Below are positions 18,498-27,264 of a DNA stretch of 64,000 nt, in pieces (the first letter of the stretch is position 1; each line of letters starts with the position of its first letter). The notes beneath the pieces were generated by a model that had not been told where the DNA came from, did not search any database, and worked only from the letters and a program-made list of their open reading frames with translations. This stretch comes from Anaerostipes caccae L1-92 (GTDB taxonomy: Bacteria; Bacillota; Clostridia; Lachnospirales; Lachnospiraceae), in NCBI RefSeq assembly GCF_014467075.1, contig NZ_AP023027.1:1677501-1741500 (forward strand), given 5' to 3'. The translations under genes and the position numbers were made by a program.

Positions 18498-19424
18498 ATG
18501 GAAACAAGAAAAATAATCATTGATACGGATCCGGGGATCGATGATGCGGCGGCAATTTCAGTCATGCTGTCCGAGCCGTCCCTGGATGTGAAGCTGATCG
18601 CCAGTGTATCAGGAAATGTTGGTATTGAACACACCACAAACAATGCATTAAAGCTGCTGACATTTCTGAAAAAGGATGTCCCGGTGGCAAAAGGTGCAGC
18701 GGCTCCTCTTTTAAGGGACAACAGATTTGCAACAAATGCGCATGGAAAATCCGGTATGGGAGGGTTTGAATTTCCTGAACCTAACAAGGAGCTTTTGTTA
18801 AAAGAAAATGCAGTTCTGAGCGAATATCGGGTGCTGATGGAGTCAGAAGAGAAGGTAACGATCCTCACGCTTGGTCCGCTGACCAATATCGCTCTGCTGA
18901 TCTCGACGTTTCCTGAGGTCAAAGAAAAAATCCAGGAAATCGTTACTATGGGCGGTTCTACAGAAAGAGGGAACATAGGCATTTATGGAGAGTTTAATGT
19001 AACCATTGATCCGGAAGCGGCGAAAATCGTATTTCGTTCCGGCATTCCGATCACCATGGTTGGATTAGATATTGGAAGAAAGGCCAGACTTACAGTGGAA
19101 GACCTTGAGAAACTGGAAGAGAGCGGAGAGACGGGAAGAATGATCAGTTCCCTGTTCCGTTCTTATGACGGCGGCCATGTGGAAGAGGGAGTTAAGATGT
19201 ATGATCCTTCTGCGGCCATGTATCTGATGGAGCCGGAACTGTTTGAAACAAAAGACGCTTTTATCGATGTGGAAATCTCCAGCCCGCTTACCATGGGTGC
19301 CACAGCGGTAGATTTTGACGGTACATTAAGTGAAACAAAGAACGCTGCAGTGTGTGTGGATGTGGATGCAGAACGTTTCCGCAGACGATATGTGAAGAGA
19401 GTCGCAGACACGGAATGTAAATAA
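18498..19424 (+). CDS. Nucleoside hydrolase (IUNH family), second copy
   Basis: This 308-residue protein has the calcium motif IIDTDPGIDDA, the GNVGIEHTT segment, the LTLGPLTNIA strand and EFNVTIDPEAA. Where most family members carry a His in an HDP motif near the base-binding site, it has MYDPSAAM, with Tyr instead of His. This may change leaving-group activation or base preference relative to the first copy at 14703. A GGAGG site lies upstream of the ATG. It is 47 bases after the ribokinase gene and 39 before the MFS gene. Confidence 0.9.
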   Translation: METRKIIIDTDPGIDDAAAISVMLSEPSLDVKLIASVSGNVGIEHTTNNALKLLTFLKKDVPVAKGAAAPLLRDNRFATNAHGKSGMGGFEFPEPNKELLLKENAVLSEYRVLMESEEKVTILTLGPLTNIALLISTFPEVKEKIQEIVTMGGSTERGNIGIYGEFNVTIDPEAAKIVFRSGIPITMVGLDIGRKARLTVEDLEKLEESGETGRMISSLFRSYDGGHVEEGVKMYDPSAAMYLMEPELFETKDAFIDVEISSPLTMGATAVDFDGTLSETKNAAVCVDVDAERFRRRYVKRVADTECK

Positions 19425-19463
19425 ACAATATGAAAAACATTATTGAAAGGTATGGTATAAAAA

Positions 19464-20900
19464 ATGTCTAATACAAATATAAAAACAACAGGTATCCCGG
19501 TACCTGCGGAAGGAACACCAGAATTTGAAAAAATGAACCGTATGGCAAAGCGTGCAATCCCATTGGTGCTGATCATCTTTATTTTTGGTATTCTTGAGCA
19601 GCAGGCATTCGGAATGATCTTTGTAAATATCGGTCAGCAGCTGGGAACACCGGAACTTGCATCCCTGATCACATCCCTTCCGGGTATTGCTCTCGGTATT
19701 GTCTGTGTTATCTACGGATCTCTGGGTGACTTTGTATCTCTAAAGAAAATGACCCTTTTAGGAACTATTGTATTTGCTGTTGGCTCTGCGATTGGATTCC
19801 TTCTGGGGCCAGTGAGCATCTGGGCGGTTGTAGCGGCGCGTATGCTTCAGTCTATAGGCGGTCAGGTGGCAGGATCTGTATTCCTGGTCCTTGTGTCCAA
19901 ATACATTTCTCAGAAAGAGCGTGTAGTTTATTACGGTATTTTTGTGGCAGTATTCAGATTTTCAGCGGCCCTCGGTGTAGTAGCAGCCGGATATGTAACA
20001 AAAATTGACTGGAGATGGATGTTTGCGATCCCGATGATCTCTGTTATATTTCTTCCGGCGCTTTCAAAGAACCTTCCGGATGAACACGCAAAAGGCGCTA
20101 AGATTGACGGCTGGGGCTTCACTTTAATCGGTGCTTTTGCAGGTGCCATCACAATGTTCTTTACTGACATGAATATGCTCTGGACCGTTGCAACCGTTGT
20201 AACTCTGGTAGCCTTTATCGTGTACATCAACAAAGCAGAAGACCCGATCATTACCCCGGCATTCTTAAAGAATCCAGCATTTGTGGCAACTATGGTAGTT
20301 ATCTTCGTAGGTTACTTCTTCAGCTATACACTGAACGCCGGTGTAAATGCCATTGGACTTGAGGTGTTTGGTATTGATTCTGCTCAGGTTTCCAACCTGC
20401 TTGTATGGTCTATCCTCCTGGCGGCAGTACTTGGATTCGTGTGCGGACCGGTCATCAAAAAAATCGGGCGTTCTGCAGCGATCATTATGGCTCTTTCAGC
20501 CATGGGACTCGGACTGATTGCCATTGCGTTTGCGATTCCTTACGGTAAATATGCAGCACTGGCGGCAGCACCATGTATCTACTACTTCGGAACATCTTTC
20601 TTCTACTCACCGATCGTAGACACGGCAACACTTACGGTATCGCCGGAAGAGTCAGGGCGTGTCCTGGGAATCAATGACCTTGTACAGGCGATCACGGGAT
20701 CTGTCGGTGTGGCAGTCTTTGGACAGCTCATGTCAAAGGGTGCAATGTCAGGAGGAAGTATTGCAGGCGTTGAAGCGGGAGCTGCATCTACCTATGCGAA
20801 TGTATTCCTGGTAGGCGGTGTTATTGTTCTTGCAGCATTGGTGATCTTTATCGTAACAAAGAAAATGATCTACAGCCGCTCAAGAAAAGATGACGAATAA
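19464..20900 (+). CDS. MFS transporter with about 12-14 membrane segments
   Basis: This 478-residue membrane protein has the MFS pattern of repeated hydrophobic helices. It has a GDFVSLKK loop between helices 2 and 3, the RMLQSIGGQVAGS helix typical of the drug:H+ antiporter-2 group, and a repeated loop in the second half (KKIGRS). It ends in a basic/acidic tail. As the last gene of the riboside operon it may import a nucleoside or sugar or export a product. The family call is firm; the substrate is inferred from context only. A strong terminator follows. Confidence 0.88.
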   Translation: MSNTNIKTTGIPVPAEGTPEFEKMNRMAKRAIPLVLIIFIFGILEQQAFGMIFVNIGQQLGTPELASLITSLPGIALGIVCVIYGSLGDFVSLKKMTLLGTIVFAVGSAIGFLLGPVSIWAVVAARMLQSIGGQVAGSVFLVLVSKYISQKERVVYYGIFVAVFRFSAALGVVAAGYVTKIDWRWMFAIPMISVIFLPALSKNLPDEHAKGAKIDGWGFTLIGAFAGAITMFFTDMNMLWTVATVVTLVAFIVYINKAEDPIITPAFLKNPAFVATMVVIFVGYFFSYTLNAGVNAIGLEVFGIDSAQVSNLLVWSILLAAVLGFVCGPVIKKIGRSAAIIMALSAMGLGLIAIAFAIPYGKYAALAAAPCIYYFGTSFFYSPIVDTATLTVSPEESGRVLGINDLVQAITGSVGVAVFGQLMSKGAMSGGSIAGVEAGAASTYANVFLVGGVIVLAALVIFIVTKKMIYSRSRKDDE

Positions 20901-20923
20901 ATTCAATAAGTAAGTAAAAAAAG

Positions 20924-20970
20924 AAAAACAGAACGGAAAATATCAAAAATATTTTCCGTTCTGTTTTTTT
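20924..20970. terminator. Strong bidirectional terminator after the MFS gene
   Basis: A perfect 20-bp stem (20924-20943 with 20949-20968), a 5-base loop and T runs on both strands end the riboside operon on the plus strand and the DeoR gene on the minus strand. Confidence 0.88.
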
Positions 20971-21011
20971 GAATCTTATTGGAGACAGCAAGCAGGAGAA
21001 CTGGTCAAAAT
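20970..21011. repeat. Degenerate half copy of the inverted-repeat element found at 48175-48268
   Basis: GAGACAGCAAGC followed by a diverged GGA segment and then ACTGGTCAAAATG match, on the opposite strand, one arm of the element at 48175. An AATCTTA block upstream also matches, with a four-base gap. The DeoR stop codon (21005-21007) lies inside it. Confidence 0.5.
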
Positions 21012-21748
21012 GTTACTTTGATTCCCTTGCTCTCCAGCTCTGACTTGGAAGCCTCAGAAATTTGATCATCGGTAATCACTGTCTTGACCTGTTCTTTTAG
21101 GTTGAGAGGGACAATTCCGTGTTTAGAAAATTTGTCACTTTCTGTTAATACGACAACCTGACCGGCCTGCAGGGCCATATCCCGTACAGCCTGTGCCCGC
21201 ATCTGGTCACGATTGGTAAAGCCGGCTTTGGGAGTATAACCGTCTGTTCCGATAAAAAATAAATCTACAAGAAAATTTTCTACACAGGGACGAATCATCG
21301 GGCCTACCATGACCTGGGAATCCTGCTGATAAATGCCGCCTAAGAGAATGATCTGAAAGTTTGATTTTCCCCTGATATGGTCTGCGATAAAAGCACTGTT
21401 GGTAATAATCGTCAAATCTTTTTTGGAAGAGGCCAGCTCATCTGCCAAGAGAGCACAGCAGCTGCCGCTTTCGATCATAACCGTATCGCCGTCACAGATC
21501 AATTCGGCCGCTTTCTTGGCGATTTTTCGTTTTGCTTCATAATGGTAGGCGATTCTCCCGTTAATATCGTCCGTGCTGCATAAGAGTGCAAATCCGTGTT
21601 CACGCTTTATGATTCCTTTGTTTTCCAGTTCATCTAAGTCCTTTCTGACAGTAACCTGGGAAACACCAAGTTGTTCGGAAAGCTGTGATACTTCAATTTT
21701 ATTTTTTTGGGTGAGAAGCTCCAAAATCTTATTTGTCCTGTTTTTCAT
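21005..21748 (-). CDS. DeoR-family transcriptional regulator
   Basis: This 247-residue protein has an N-terminal DeoR helix-turn-helix (VSQLSEQLGVSQVTVRKDLDEL) and a C-terminal sugar-phosphate-sensing domain with GDTVMIESGS and FIGTDGYTPKAG. Such regulators bind a phosphosugar and release DNA. The gene follows the activase gene on the same strand and stands beside the glycyl radical enzyme gene. That makes it the likely regulator of the anhydrosugar-type cluster, through the operator-like repeats at 22814-22847. Its last codons lie in a repeat fragment. Confidence 0.9.
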   Translation of the reverse strand: MKNRTNKILELLTQKNKIEVSQLSEQLGVSQVTVRKDLDELENKGIIKREHGFALLCSTDDINGRIAYHYEAKRKIAKKAAELICDGDTVMIESGSCCALLADELASSKKDLTIITNSAFIADHIRGKSNFQIILLGGIYQQDSQVMVGPMIRPCVENFLVDLFFIGTDGYTPKAGFTNRDQMRAQAVRDMALQAGQVVVLTESDKFSKHGIVPLNLKEQVKTVITDDQISEASKSELESKGIKVTF

Positions 21749-21861
21749 ATGATGACTCCGTTCGTATGTTGTAGCATTGTGATATTTTACTTTGTTTCCT
21801 AGTATACCACAAATAAAGATTCAATCAATGAGGTAAAGTTACGAATGAAAGAACATGCTGC

Positions 21862-22776
21862 TTAAAAAAATGCAAGAATCCCGCAATCAATCATTGTTTG
21901 AAGATAATCCTGCAAATCCTCCCTGTGCATAGACGGTATATCATGGTAATCATACGCCTGACCCAATAAATCATATTTGTTTTCACCGAACTGATGAAAA
22001 GGAAGCAGCTGACACTTATCTGCTCCGGCTTTCAGCAGGGTGTCTGCCAGCCTGGCGGCATCTTCAAAGGAGTCGTTGAATCCCGGGATCACAGGAATTC
22101 TTGGGAGGACTTCTTTTCCTGCTTGGATGGCGTGCTTCATATTAAATAGAGGAAGATCATTGGATACACCGGTGCCCTCTTTGTGTTTTGCGGTATTCCA
22201 ATGTTTCATATCAAATAGTATGTAATCAAGATGTTTTATTACGCCGTTAAAGATTTCCGGATCAGCAAATCCTGTTGTCTCACAGCAAGTATGCAGTCCA
22301 TTTTCCTTAGAGGCAAGCAGCAGTTCAGCGGCAAATTCGGGCTGGGAAAGGAATTCACCGCCGGAAAGAGTAATGCCGCCGCCGCTTTCTTCATAAAAAT
22401 CTTTATCCTGCAGCACTACATTAAGGACTTCCTGTACTGTCTTGGTTTCCCCTTCTGATTTTAATGCTTTACCGGGACATTCGAGTACACATTGTCTGCA
22501 TCCGATGCATTTCTCTGCATGAACGCGGATGTGGTCCTGAATCAAAGAAATTGCTTTGGACGGACATACATCTATGCAGTGATGACACCCAATACATTTT
22601 TTTTGATCCCATAGAATCTGGATCTCTGAAAGCTGGCTTTCGGGATTTGAACACCAGCGGCAGTGCATAGGGCAGCCTTTAAAAAAAACAACCGTTCGGA
22701 TGCCTGGACCGTCATTGACACTAAATTTTTGAATATTAAAAACAACACCTGTTTTTTTATAATCTGCTTTTTTCAT
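21862..22776 (-). CDS. Glycyl radical enzyme activase (radical SAM, PflC/YbiY type)
   Basis: This 304-residue protein has the radical SAM cluster Cys35, Cys39 and Cys42 (CxxxCxxC) followed by two ferredoxin-type [4Fe-4S] motifs (Cys61/64/67/71 and Cys90/93/96/100). The GGGITLSGGE segment is the SAM-binding region of this family. It installs the glycyl radical on its partner. The inserted ferredoxin domain separates it from the short pyruvate formate-lyase activase. The gene is divergent from the glycyl radical enzyme gene, with a shared 180-base regulatory region. Confidence 0.94.
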   Translation of the reverse strand: MKKADYKKTGVVFNIQKFSVNDGPGIRTVVFFKGCPMHCRWCSNPESQLSEIQILWDQKKCIGCHHCIDVCPSKAISLIQDHIRVHAEKCIGCRQCVLECPGKALKSEGETKTVQEVLNVVLQDKDFYEESGGGITLSGGEFLSQPEFAAELLLASKENGLHTCCETTGFADPEIFNGVIKHLDYILFDMKHWNTAKHKEGTGVSNDLPLFNMKHAIQAGKEVLPRIPVIPGFNDSFEDAARLADTLLKAGADKCQLLPFHQFGENKYDLLGQAYDYHDIPSMHREDLQDYLQTMIDCGILAFF

Positions 22777-22798
22777 AGTAATCTCCTTTGCTGACTAA

Positions 22799-22827
22799 AT
22801 CATAACATATTTGTTTCGATTTGAAAA
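22799..22827 (-). promoter_or_regulatory. Candidate promoter of the activase gene
   Basis: On the minus strand TTTTCA (22822-22827) and TATGAT (22799-22804) are 17 bases apart. The -35 box overlaps the first operator-like repeat. Confidence 0.5.
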
Positions 22828-22847
22828 TAAAAACTTTCAAATGAAAG
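22814..22847. promoter_or_regulatory. Paired TTTC/GAAA operator-like repeats between divergent genes
   Basis: TTTCGATTTGAAA at 22814-22826 and the palindrome CTTTCAAATGAAAG at 22834-22847 have centres about 20 bases apart. TTTC...GAAA sites are typical of DeoR-family operators. Control by the nearby DeoR protein is inferred. Confidence 0.5.
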
Positions 22848-22874
22848 AATAATTAATTTTAATACAAAAACATC

Positions 22875-22903
22875 TTGACAAATATTTGGAAATGATGTAG
22901 ATT
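22875..22903 (+). promoter_or_regulatory. Promoter of the glycyl radical enzyme gene
   Basis: TTGACA at 22875-22880 and TAGATT at 22898-22903 are spaced by 17 bases, 55 bases before the start codon. Confidence 0.6.
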
Positions 22904-22957
22904 TAAATTACAAACAAAACAAAGAAATATTACGAGTGAAATTTAAAGGAGGAGCTT

Positions 22958-25372
22958 ATGGAAAATAAAGCGCATTTTGGATCACTGACAGACAGAATGA
23001 GTGCTTTTCGTGAAGAAGTCTTGGATGAGAAACCCTATATCGATGCTGAGAGGGCATTGCTGGCGACTCAGGCCTATAAAGAGAATCAGAATCAGCCCCG
23101 TGTTATGGTGAGAGCGCTTATGCTGAAGAAGATTTTGGAAAACATGACGATTTACATTGAAGACAAATCTGTGATCGCCGGCAACCAGGCAACGAAGAAT
23201 GCCAATGCTCCGATTTTTCCCGAATACACAATGGAATTTATTCTGAACGAATTGGATCTCTTTGAGAAGAGAGATGGAGATGTATTTTATATAACAGAAG
23301 AAACAAAACAGCAGCTTCGTGAGATTGCACCATTTTGGGAGAATAATAATCTGCGCGCAAGAGGTGAGGCGCTTCTTCCTGATGAAGTCAGTGTCTTTAT
23401 GGAAACCGGTGTTTTCGGCATGGAAGGAAAACTAAATGCAGGAGATGCCCATTTAGCAGTGAATTATGAAAGACTTCTGGCTGAGGGATTGAAAGGATAT
23501 GAAGAAAGAACAAAGGCTTTCAAAGATGCTCTTGACTTTACTGATCCGGAGAGTGTTGATAAAAATGAATTTTATAAGGCTGTCTTGATTGTGATTGAGG
23601 CGGTTCATCATTTTGCACTGCGTTACAGCAGACTGGCAGAAGAATTAGCAGGCAAAGAGAAGGACCCGAAGAGAAAAGCAGAACTGGAAGAGATGAGCAG
23701 GATTTGTTCTAAGGTTCCGTATGAACCTGCATCTTCTTTCAAAGAAGCTGTACAGTCTGTCTGGTTCATTCAGCTGATCCTGCAGATCGAGTCAAACGGA
23801 CACTCTTTAAGTTACGGAAGGTTTGACCAGTATATGTATCCGTATTATAAAAAAGAGATTCAGGACGGAACGATGACAGAGGAAGAGGCAGGAGAAATCC
23901 TGACATGTCTCTGGATCAAGACACTGACCATCAATAAAATAAGATCCCAGGCACATACCTTAAGTTCAGCCGGCTCTCCTATGTATCAGAATGTTACGAT
24001 CGGCGGACAGACACCGGATAAGAAAGATGCGGTGAATGAATTAAGTTTTGCAGTACTTAAATCTGTTGCACAGACAAGGCTTACCCAGCCCAACCTGACG
24101 GTGCGGTATCATCAAAATATCAACAAGCAGTTTTTTGACGAATGTATCGAAGTTATGAAGCTTGGATTTGGAATGCCGGCACTGAACAATGACGAAATTA
24201 TCATACCTTCTTTTATCAACTGGGGTGTCAAAGAAGAGGACGCTTATAATTACAGCGCCATTGGATGTGTAGAGACCGCAGTTCCCGGCAAGTGGGGATA
24301 CCGCTGTACGGGAATGTCTTATATCAATTTTCCGAGAGTTCTGCTCTGTGCCATGAATAATGGCGTGGATCTGACAAGCGGAAAGAGATTTACAAAAGGT
24401 TATGGTTATTTTAAGGATATGGACTCCTATGAGGATCTGCTGGCAGCGTGGGATAAGACTGTAAGAGAAATGACCCGTTACAGTGTCATTGTTGAGAATG
24501 TCATCGATAAAGCATCTGAAAGAGATGTGCCGGATATTCTCTGCTCTGCGCTTACGGATGACTGCATCGGAAGAGGAAAGACCATCAAAGAAGGCGGAGC
24601 TGTTTATGATTTTATTTCCGGACTTCAGGTTGGAATTGCAAATATGGCAGATTCTCTGGCTGCGATTAAGCAGCTTGTTTACGAAGAAAAGAAAATTACA
24701 AAGGAGCAGCTCTGGAATGCGATTCTTGATGATTTCCAGTCTCCGGAGAATCAGAAGATTCAGGAGATGCTGGTCAATGACGTACCAAAGTACGGCAATG
24801 ACAATGACGATGTAGACCTGCTGGTTCTTGAAGCATATGATTCTTACTTAGATGAAATCAAGAAATATCCAAACACTCGTTATCAGAGAGGACCGATCGG
24901 AGGGATACGCTACGGCGGCACATCTTCCATCAGTGCCAATGTGGGGCAGGGTATGGGAACTAAGGCAACGCCGGATGGAAGAAATGCATTTGAACCTTTA
25001 GCGGAAGGCTGCAGTCCTGCACATAATGCGGATAAAAACGGACCGACCGCGGTATTTAAAACTGTTTCTAAACTTCCCACAGAGAAAATAACCGGAGGTG
25101 TCTTATTAAATCAGAAGATGACGCCGCAGATGCTTTCTACGGAAGAGAACAAACAAAAGCTGGAAATGCTGATCCGTACATTTTTCAACCGACTGCACGG
25201 ATATCATGTACAGTATAATATTGTGTCAAAAGAAACGCTGCTGGATGCGCAGGTACATCCGGAGGACCATAAAGATCTGATTGTCCGTGTGGCCGGATAC
25301 AGTGCATTCTTCAATGTACTTTCTAAAAAAACACAGGATGATATTATTGAAAGAACAGAGCAGACACTGTAA
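22958..25372 (+). CDS. Glycyl radical enzyme of the YbiW/PflD type (anhydrosugar-6-phosphate lyase-like)
   Basis: This 804-residue protein has the thiyl Cys437 with Glu439 in AIGCVETAV and the radical-bearing Gly780 in RVAGYSAFF. There is no CC pair, so it is not pyruvate formate-lyase. The segments GDAHLAVN, LQIESNGHS, GKWGYRCTGM and YNIVSRETL-like HVQYNIVSKETL resemble E. coli YbiW, whose length (about 810) is also close. From memory, YbiW and PflD open the ring of 1,5-anhydroglucitol- or anhydromannitol-6-phosphate to give 1-deoxyfructose 6-phosphate. An FSA-type aldolase gene follows directly, as expected for that route. A GGAGGAG site precedes the ATG. Which anhydrosugar is used is unknown. 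Confidence 0.85.
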   Translation: MENKAHFGSLTDRMSAFREEVLDEKPYIDAERALLATQAYKENQNQPRVMVRALMLKKILENMTIYIEDKSVIAGNQATKNANAPIFPEYTMEFILNELDLFEKRDGDVFYITEETKQQLREIAPFWENNNLRARGEALLPDEVSVFMETGVFGMEGKLNAGDAHLAVNYERLLAEGLKGYEERTKAFKDALDFTDPESVDKNEFYKAVLIVIEAVHHFALRYSRLAEELAGKEKDPKRKAELEEMSRICSKVPYEPASSFKEAVQSVWFIQLILQIESNGHSLSYGRFDQYMYPYYKKEIQDGTMTEEEAGEILTCLWIKTLTINKIRSQAHTLSSAGSPMYQNVTIGGQTPDKKDAVNELSFAVLKSVAQTRLTQPNLTVRYHQNINKQFFDECIEVMKLGFGMPALNNDEIIIPSFINWGVKEEDAYNYSAIGCVETAVPGKWGYRCTGMSYINFPRVLLCAMNNGVDLTSGKRFTKGYGYFKDMDSYEDLLAAWDKTVREMTRYSVIVENVIDKASERDVPDILCSALTDDCIGRGKTIKEGGAVYDFISGLQVGIANMADSLAAIKQLVYEEKKITKEQLWNAILDDFQSPENQKIQEMLVNDVPKYGNDNDDVDLLVLEAYDSYLDEIKKYPNTRYQRGPIGGIRYGGTSSISANVGQGMGTKATPDGRNAFEPLAEGCSPAHNADKNGPTAVFKTVSKLPTEKITGGVLLNQKMTPQMLSTEENKQKLEMLIRTFFNRLHGYHVQYNIVSKETLLDAQVHPEDHKDLIVRVAGYSAFFNVLSKKTQDDIIERTEQTL

Positions 25373-25390
25373 TTGAAAGGAAGATTTACC

Positions 25391-26068
25391 ATGAAATTAA
25401 TGATTGATGATGCGAACATCGAACGGATTAAGGAAATTTACGAATTTTATCCGGTGGATGGTGTGACCACGAATCCATCTATTTTGGCTAAAAGTAAAAG
25501 AAGTCCTTATGATGTACTCAAAGAAATCCGTGAGTTTATCGGGGATGAAGCGGAACTTCATGTGCAGACTGTGTCAGGCGATGCGCATGGAATTGCTGAA
25601 GAGGCACATAAAATCGTCAAAGAGCTCGGAAAGAATACTTATGTAAAAATTCCGGCTGTTCCTGAAGGATTTAAGGCAATGCAGGAATTAAAGAAAGAGG
25701 GTATTAAACTGACGGCAACTGCGGTTTATACACCGATGCAGGCGTTCCTTGCAGCAAAGAGCGGGGCATCCTACGCAGCCCCTTATATTAACCGGATTGA
25801 TAATATGGGATATAACGGTATCCAGGCTGCAAAAAAAATCCATGATATTTTCAGGAATAATGGACTGAACACAGAAGTGCTGGCAGCCAGCTTTAAGAAT
25901 TCTCAGCAGGTGCTGGAACTATGTGAATACGGAATCGGCGCTTCTACAGCCGCACCGGATGTGATTGAAGGATTGGTAAAAAATCAGGCAATCACATCAG
26001 CGATTGATGACTTTGTGAAAGATTTTGAGGGATTAACAGGCATAGGAAAGAACATGACCAGCTGCTGA
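25391..26068 (+). CDS. Fructose-6-phosphate aldolase / transaldolase-like protein (FSA family)
   Basis: This 225-residue TIM-barrel protein has the early motif VTTNPSILA, the Schiff-base Lys86 in YVKIPAVPEG, ATAVYTPMQA and APYINRID. Its size matches FSA or the short transaldolase rather than full-length transaldolase. The ATG at 25391 has an AAAGGA site; an in-frame ATG at 25373 touches the previous stop and lacks one. Coupled to the glycyl radical enzyme it would cleave 1-deoxyfructose 6-phosphate to hydroxyacetone and glyceraldehyde 3-phosphate. A role as ordinary transaldolase is possible. Confidence 0.88.
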   Translation: MKLMIDDANIERIKEIYEFYPVDGVTTNPSILAKSKRSPYDVLKEIREFIGDEAELHVQTVSGDAHGIAEEAHKIVKELGKNTYVKIPAVPEGFKAMQELKKEGIKLTATAVYTPMQAFLAAKSGASYAAPYINRIDNMGYNGIQAAKKIHDIFRNNGLNTEVLAASFKNSQQVLELCEYGIGASTAAPDVIEGLVKNQAITSAIDDFVKDFEGLTGIGKNMTSC

Positions 26069-26090
26069 GATCAGTGAATGTACGCAGAGA

Positions 26091-26128
26091 AGACAGGATT
26101 TACTATTTACAGTAACTCCTGTCTTTTT
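26091..26128 (+). terminator. Terminator after the FSA gene
   Basis: AGACAGGA (26091-26098) pairs with TCCTGTCT (26117-26124), followed by T residues. Confidence 0.65.
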
Positions 26129-26200
26129 CCGTGAGATGCCTCTAAGTAAGCTTTCTGCCGATTGCTGTTCTGTGCAAAGTGAAAACAAAAGTTGGGAAGG

Positions 26201-26229
26201 TTGACAAAAAAGATCCAACACAATAAAAT
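26201..26229 (+). promoter_or_regulatory. Promoter of the Gfo/Idh oxidoreductase gene
   Basis: TTGACA at 26201-26206 and TAAAAT at 26224-26229 with a 17-base spacer. Confidence 0.65.
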
Positions 26230-26276
26230 AATAGTAACCAATATAAAACAATAGCCACACGGAAGGATGAGATCAT

Positions 26277-27254
26277 ATGGTCAGATTTGCAGTAATCGGA
26301 ACAAATTTTATAACAGACAATTTCATGGATGCGGGGAGCCAATGTGAAGGCTTTAAGGTTCAGGCAGTGTATTCAAGGAGTATGGAAAAGGCAAAAGAGT
26401 ATGCAGAGAAATATGGGATCGAAGACTGCTATGATTCCCTTGATGCTCTGGCGGCTGCAAAAGACATCGATGCAGTTTACGTGGCATCTCCCAACGCGCT
26501 CCATGCAGGACAGAGTATAAAGATGCTGAAAGCCGGCAAGCATGTCCTGTGTGAAAAAACCATTGCATCTAATTCCGGCGAATTAGAGCAGATGCTCAAG
26601 GCCGCAGAAGAAAATCAAGTCATGGTCATTGAAGCGATGCGTTCCGTGTTCGACCCTGGTTTTGCGGCAATTCAGGAAAATCTTCCGAAGCTCGGAAAGA
26701 TCCGCAGGGCAACGTTCCAGTACTGCCAGTATTCCAGCCGGTATGACAATTTTAAAAAAGGAATCATAGAAAACGCATTTAAACCGGAGCTGTCCAACGG
26801 ATCTCTGATGGATATCGGCGTCTACTGTGTGCATCCGATGGTAAAACTGTTCGGACTGCCCAATGAAATCTCAGCTCACTGCCTGAAACTTTCCAACGGA
26901 GTGGATGCGTCCGGAACCATTGTGGCTATGTATGATGAAATGCAGGCGGAGCTTATGTACTCTAAGATTACAAATTCCGCACTTCCAAGCCAGATCCAGG
27001 GAGAAGAGGCTTCTATGATCATAACGGAAATTCCGGATACAACAAAGATCGAGATTGTCTATCGGAACGGTGATAGAGAAGAGATCAAAATAGACAAAAA
27101 GGCCAACAACATGTATTATGAGATAGAGGAATTCATTCGGCTGGCAGAGGCAAAAGAAAGTGCGCAGATACATAATCAGTACTCTGTATTGGAGCTGAAG
27201 GTCATGGATGAAGCGAGAAAACAGATGGGAATCGTATTCCCGGCAGATCAATAG
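26277..27254 (+). CDS. Gfo/Idh/MocA-family oxidoreductase
   Basis: This 325-residue protein has an N-terminal Rossmann fold (FAVIGTNFIT), the family motif VLCEKTIAS (Lys of the EKP motif; here EKT) and the GSLMDIGVYCVH segment with the catalytic Asp and His. It would oxidise or reduce a sugar with NAD(P). It has its own promoter and lies downstream of a terminator, but sits beside the glycyl radical cluster. Since 1,5-anhydrofructose reductases belong to this superfamily, a link to anhydrosugar supply is possible but unproven. The next gene starts 10 bases after its stop. Confidence 0.87.
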   Translation: MVRFAVIGTNFITDNFMDAGSQCEGFKVQAVYSRSMEKAKEYAEKYGIEDCYDSLDALAAAKDIDAVYVASPNALHAGQSIKMLKAGKHVLCEKTIASNSGELEQMLKAAEENQVMVIEAMRSVFDPGFAAIQENLPKLGKIRRATFQYCQYSSRYDNFKKGIIENAFKPELSNGSLMDIGVYCVHPMVKLFGLPNEISAHCLKLSNGVDASGTIVAMYDEMQAELMYSKITNSALPSQIQGEEASMIITEIPDTTKIEIVYRNGDREEIKIDKKANNMYYEIEEFIRLAEAKESAQIHNQYSVLELKVMDEARKQMGIVFPADQ

Positions 27255-27264
27255 GGAGGAAGTC

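Noticed and set aside
22958..25372. Pyruvate formate-lyase
   Set aside because: The active site has a single Cys with CVE, not the CC pair of PFL, and the activase has a ferredoxin insert.
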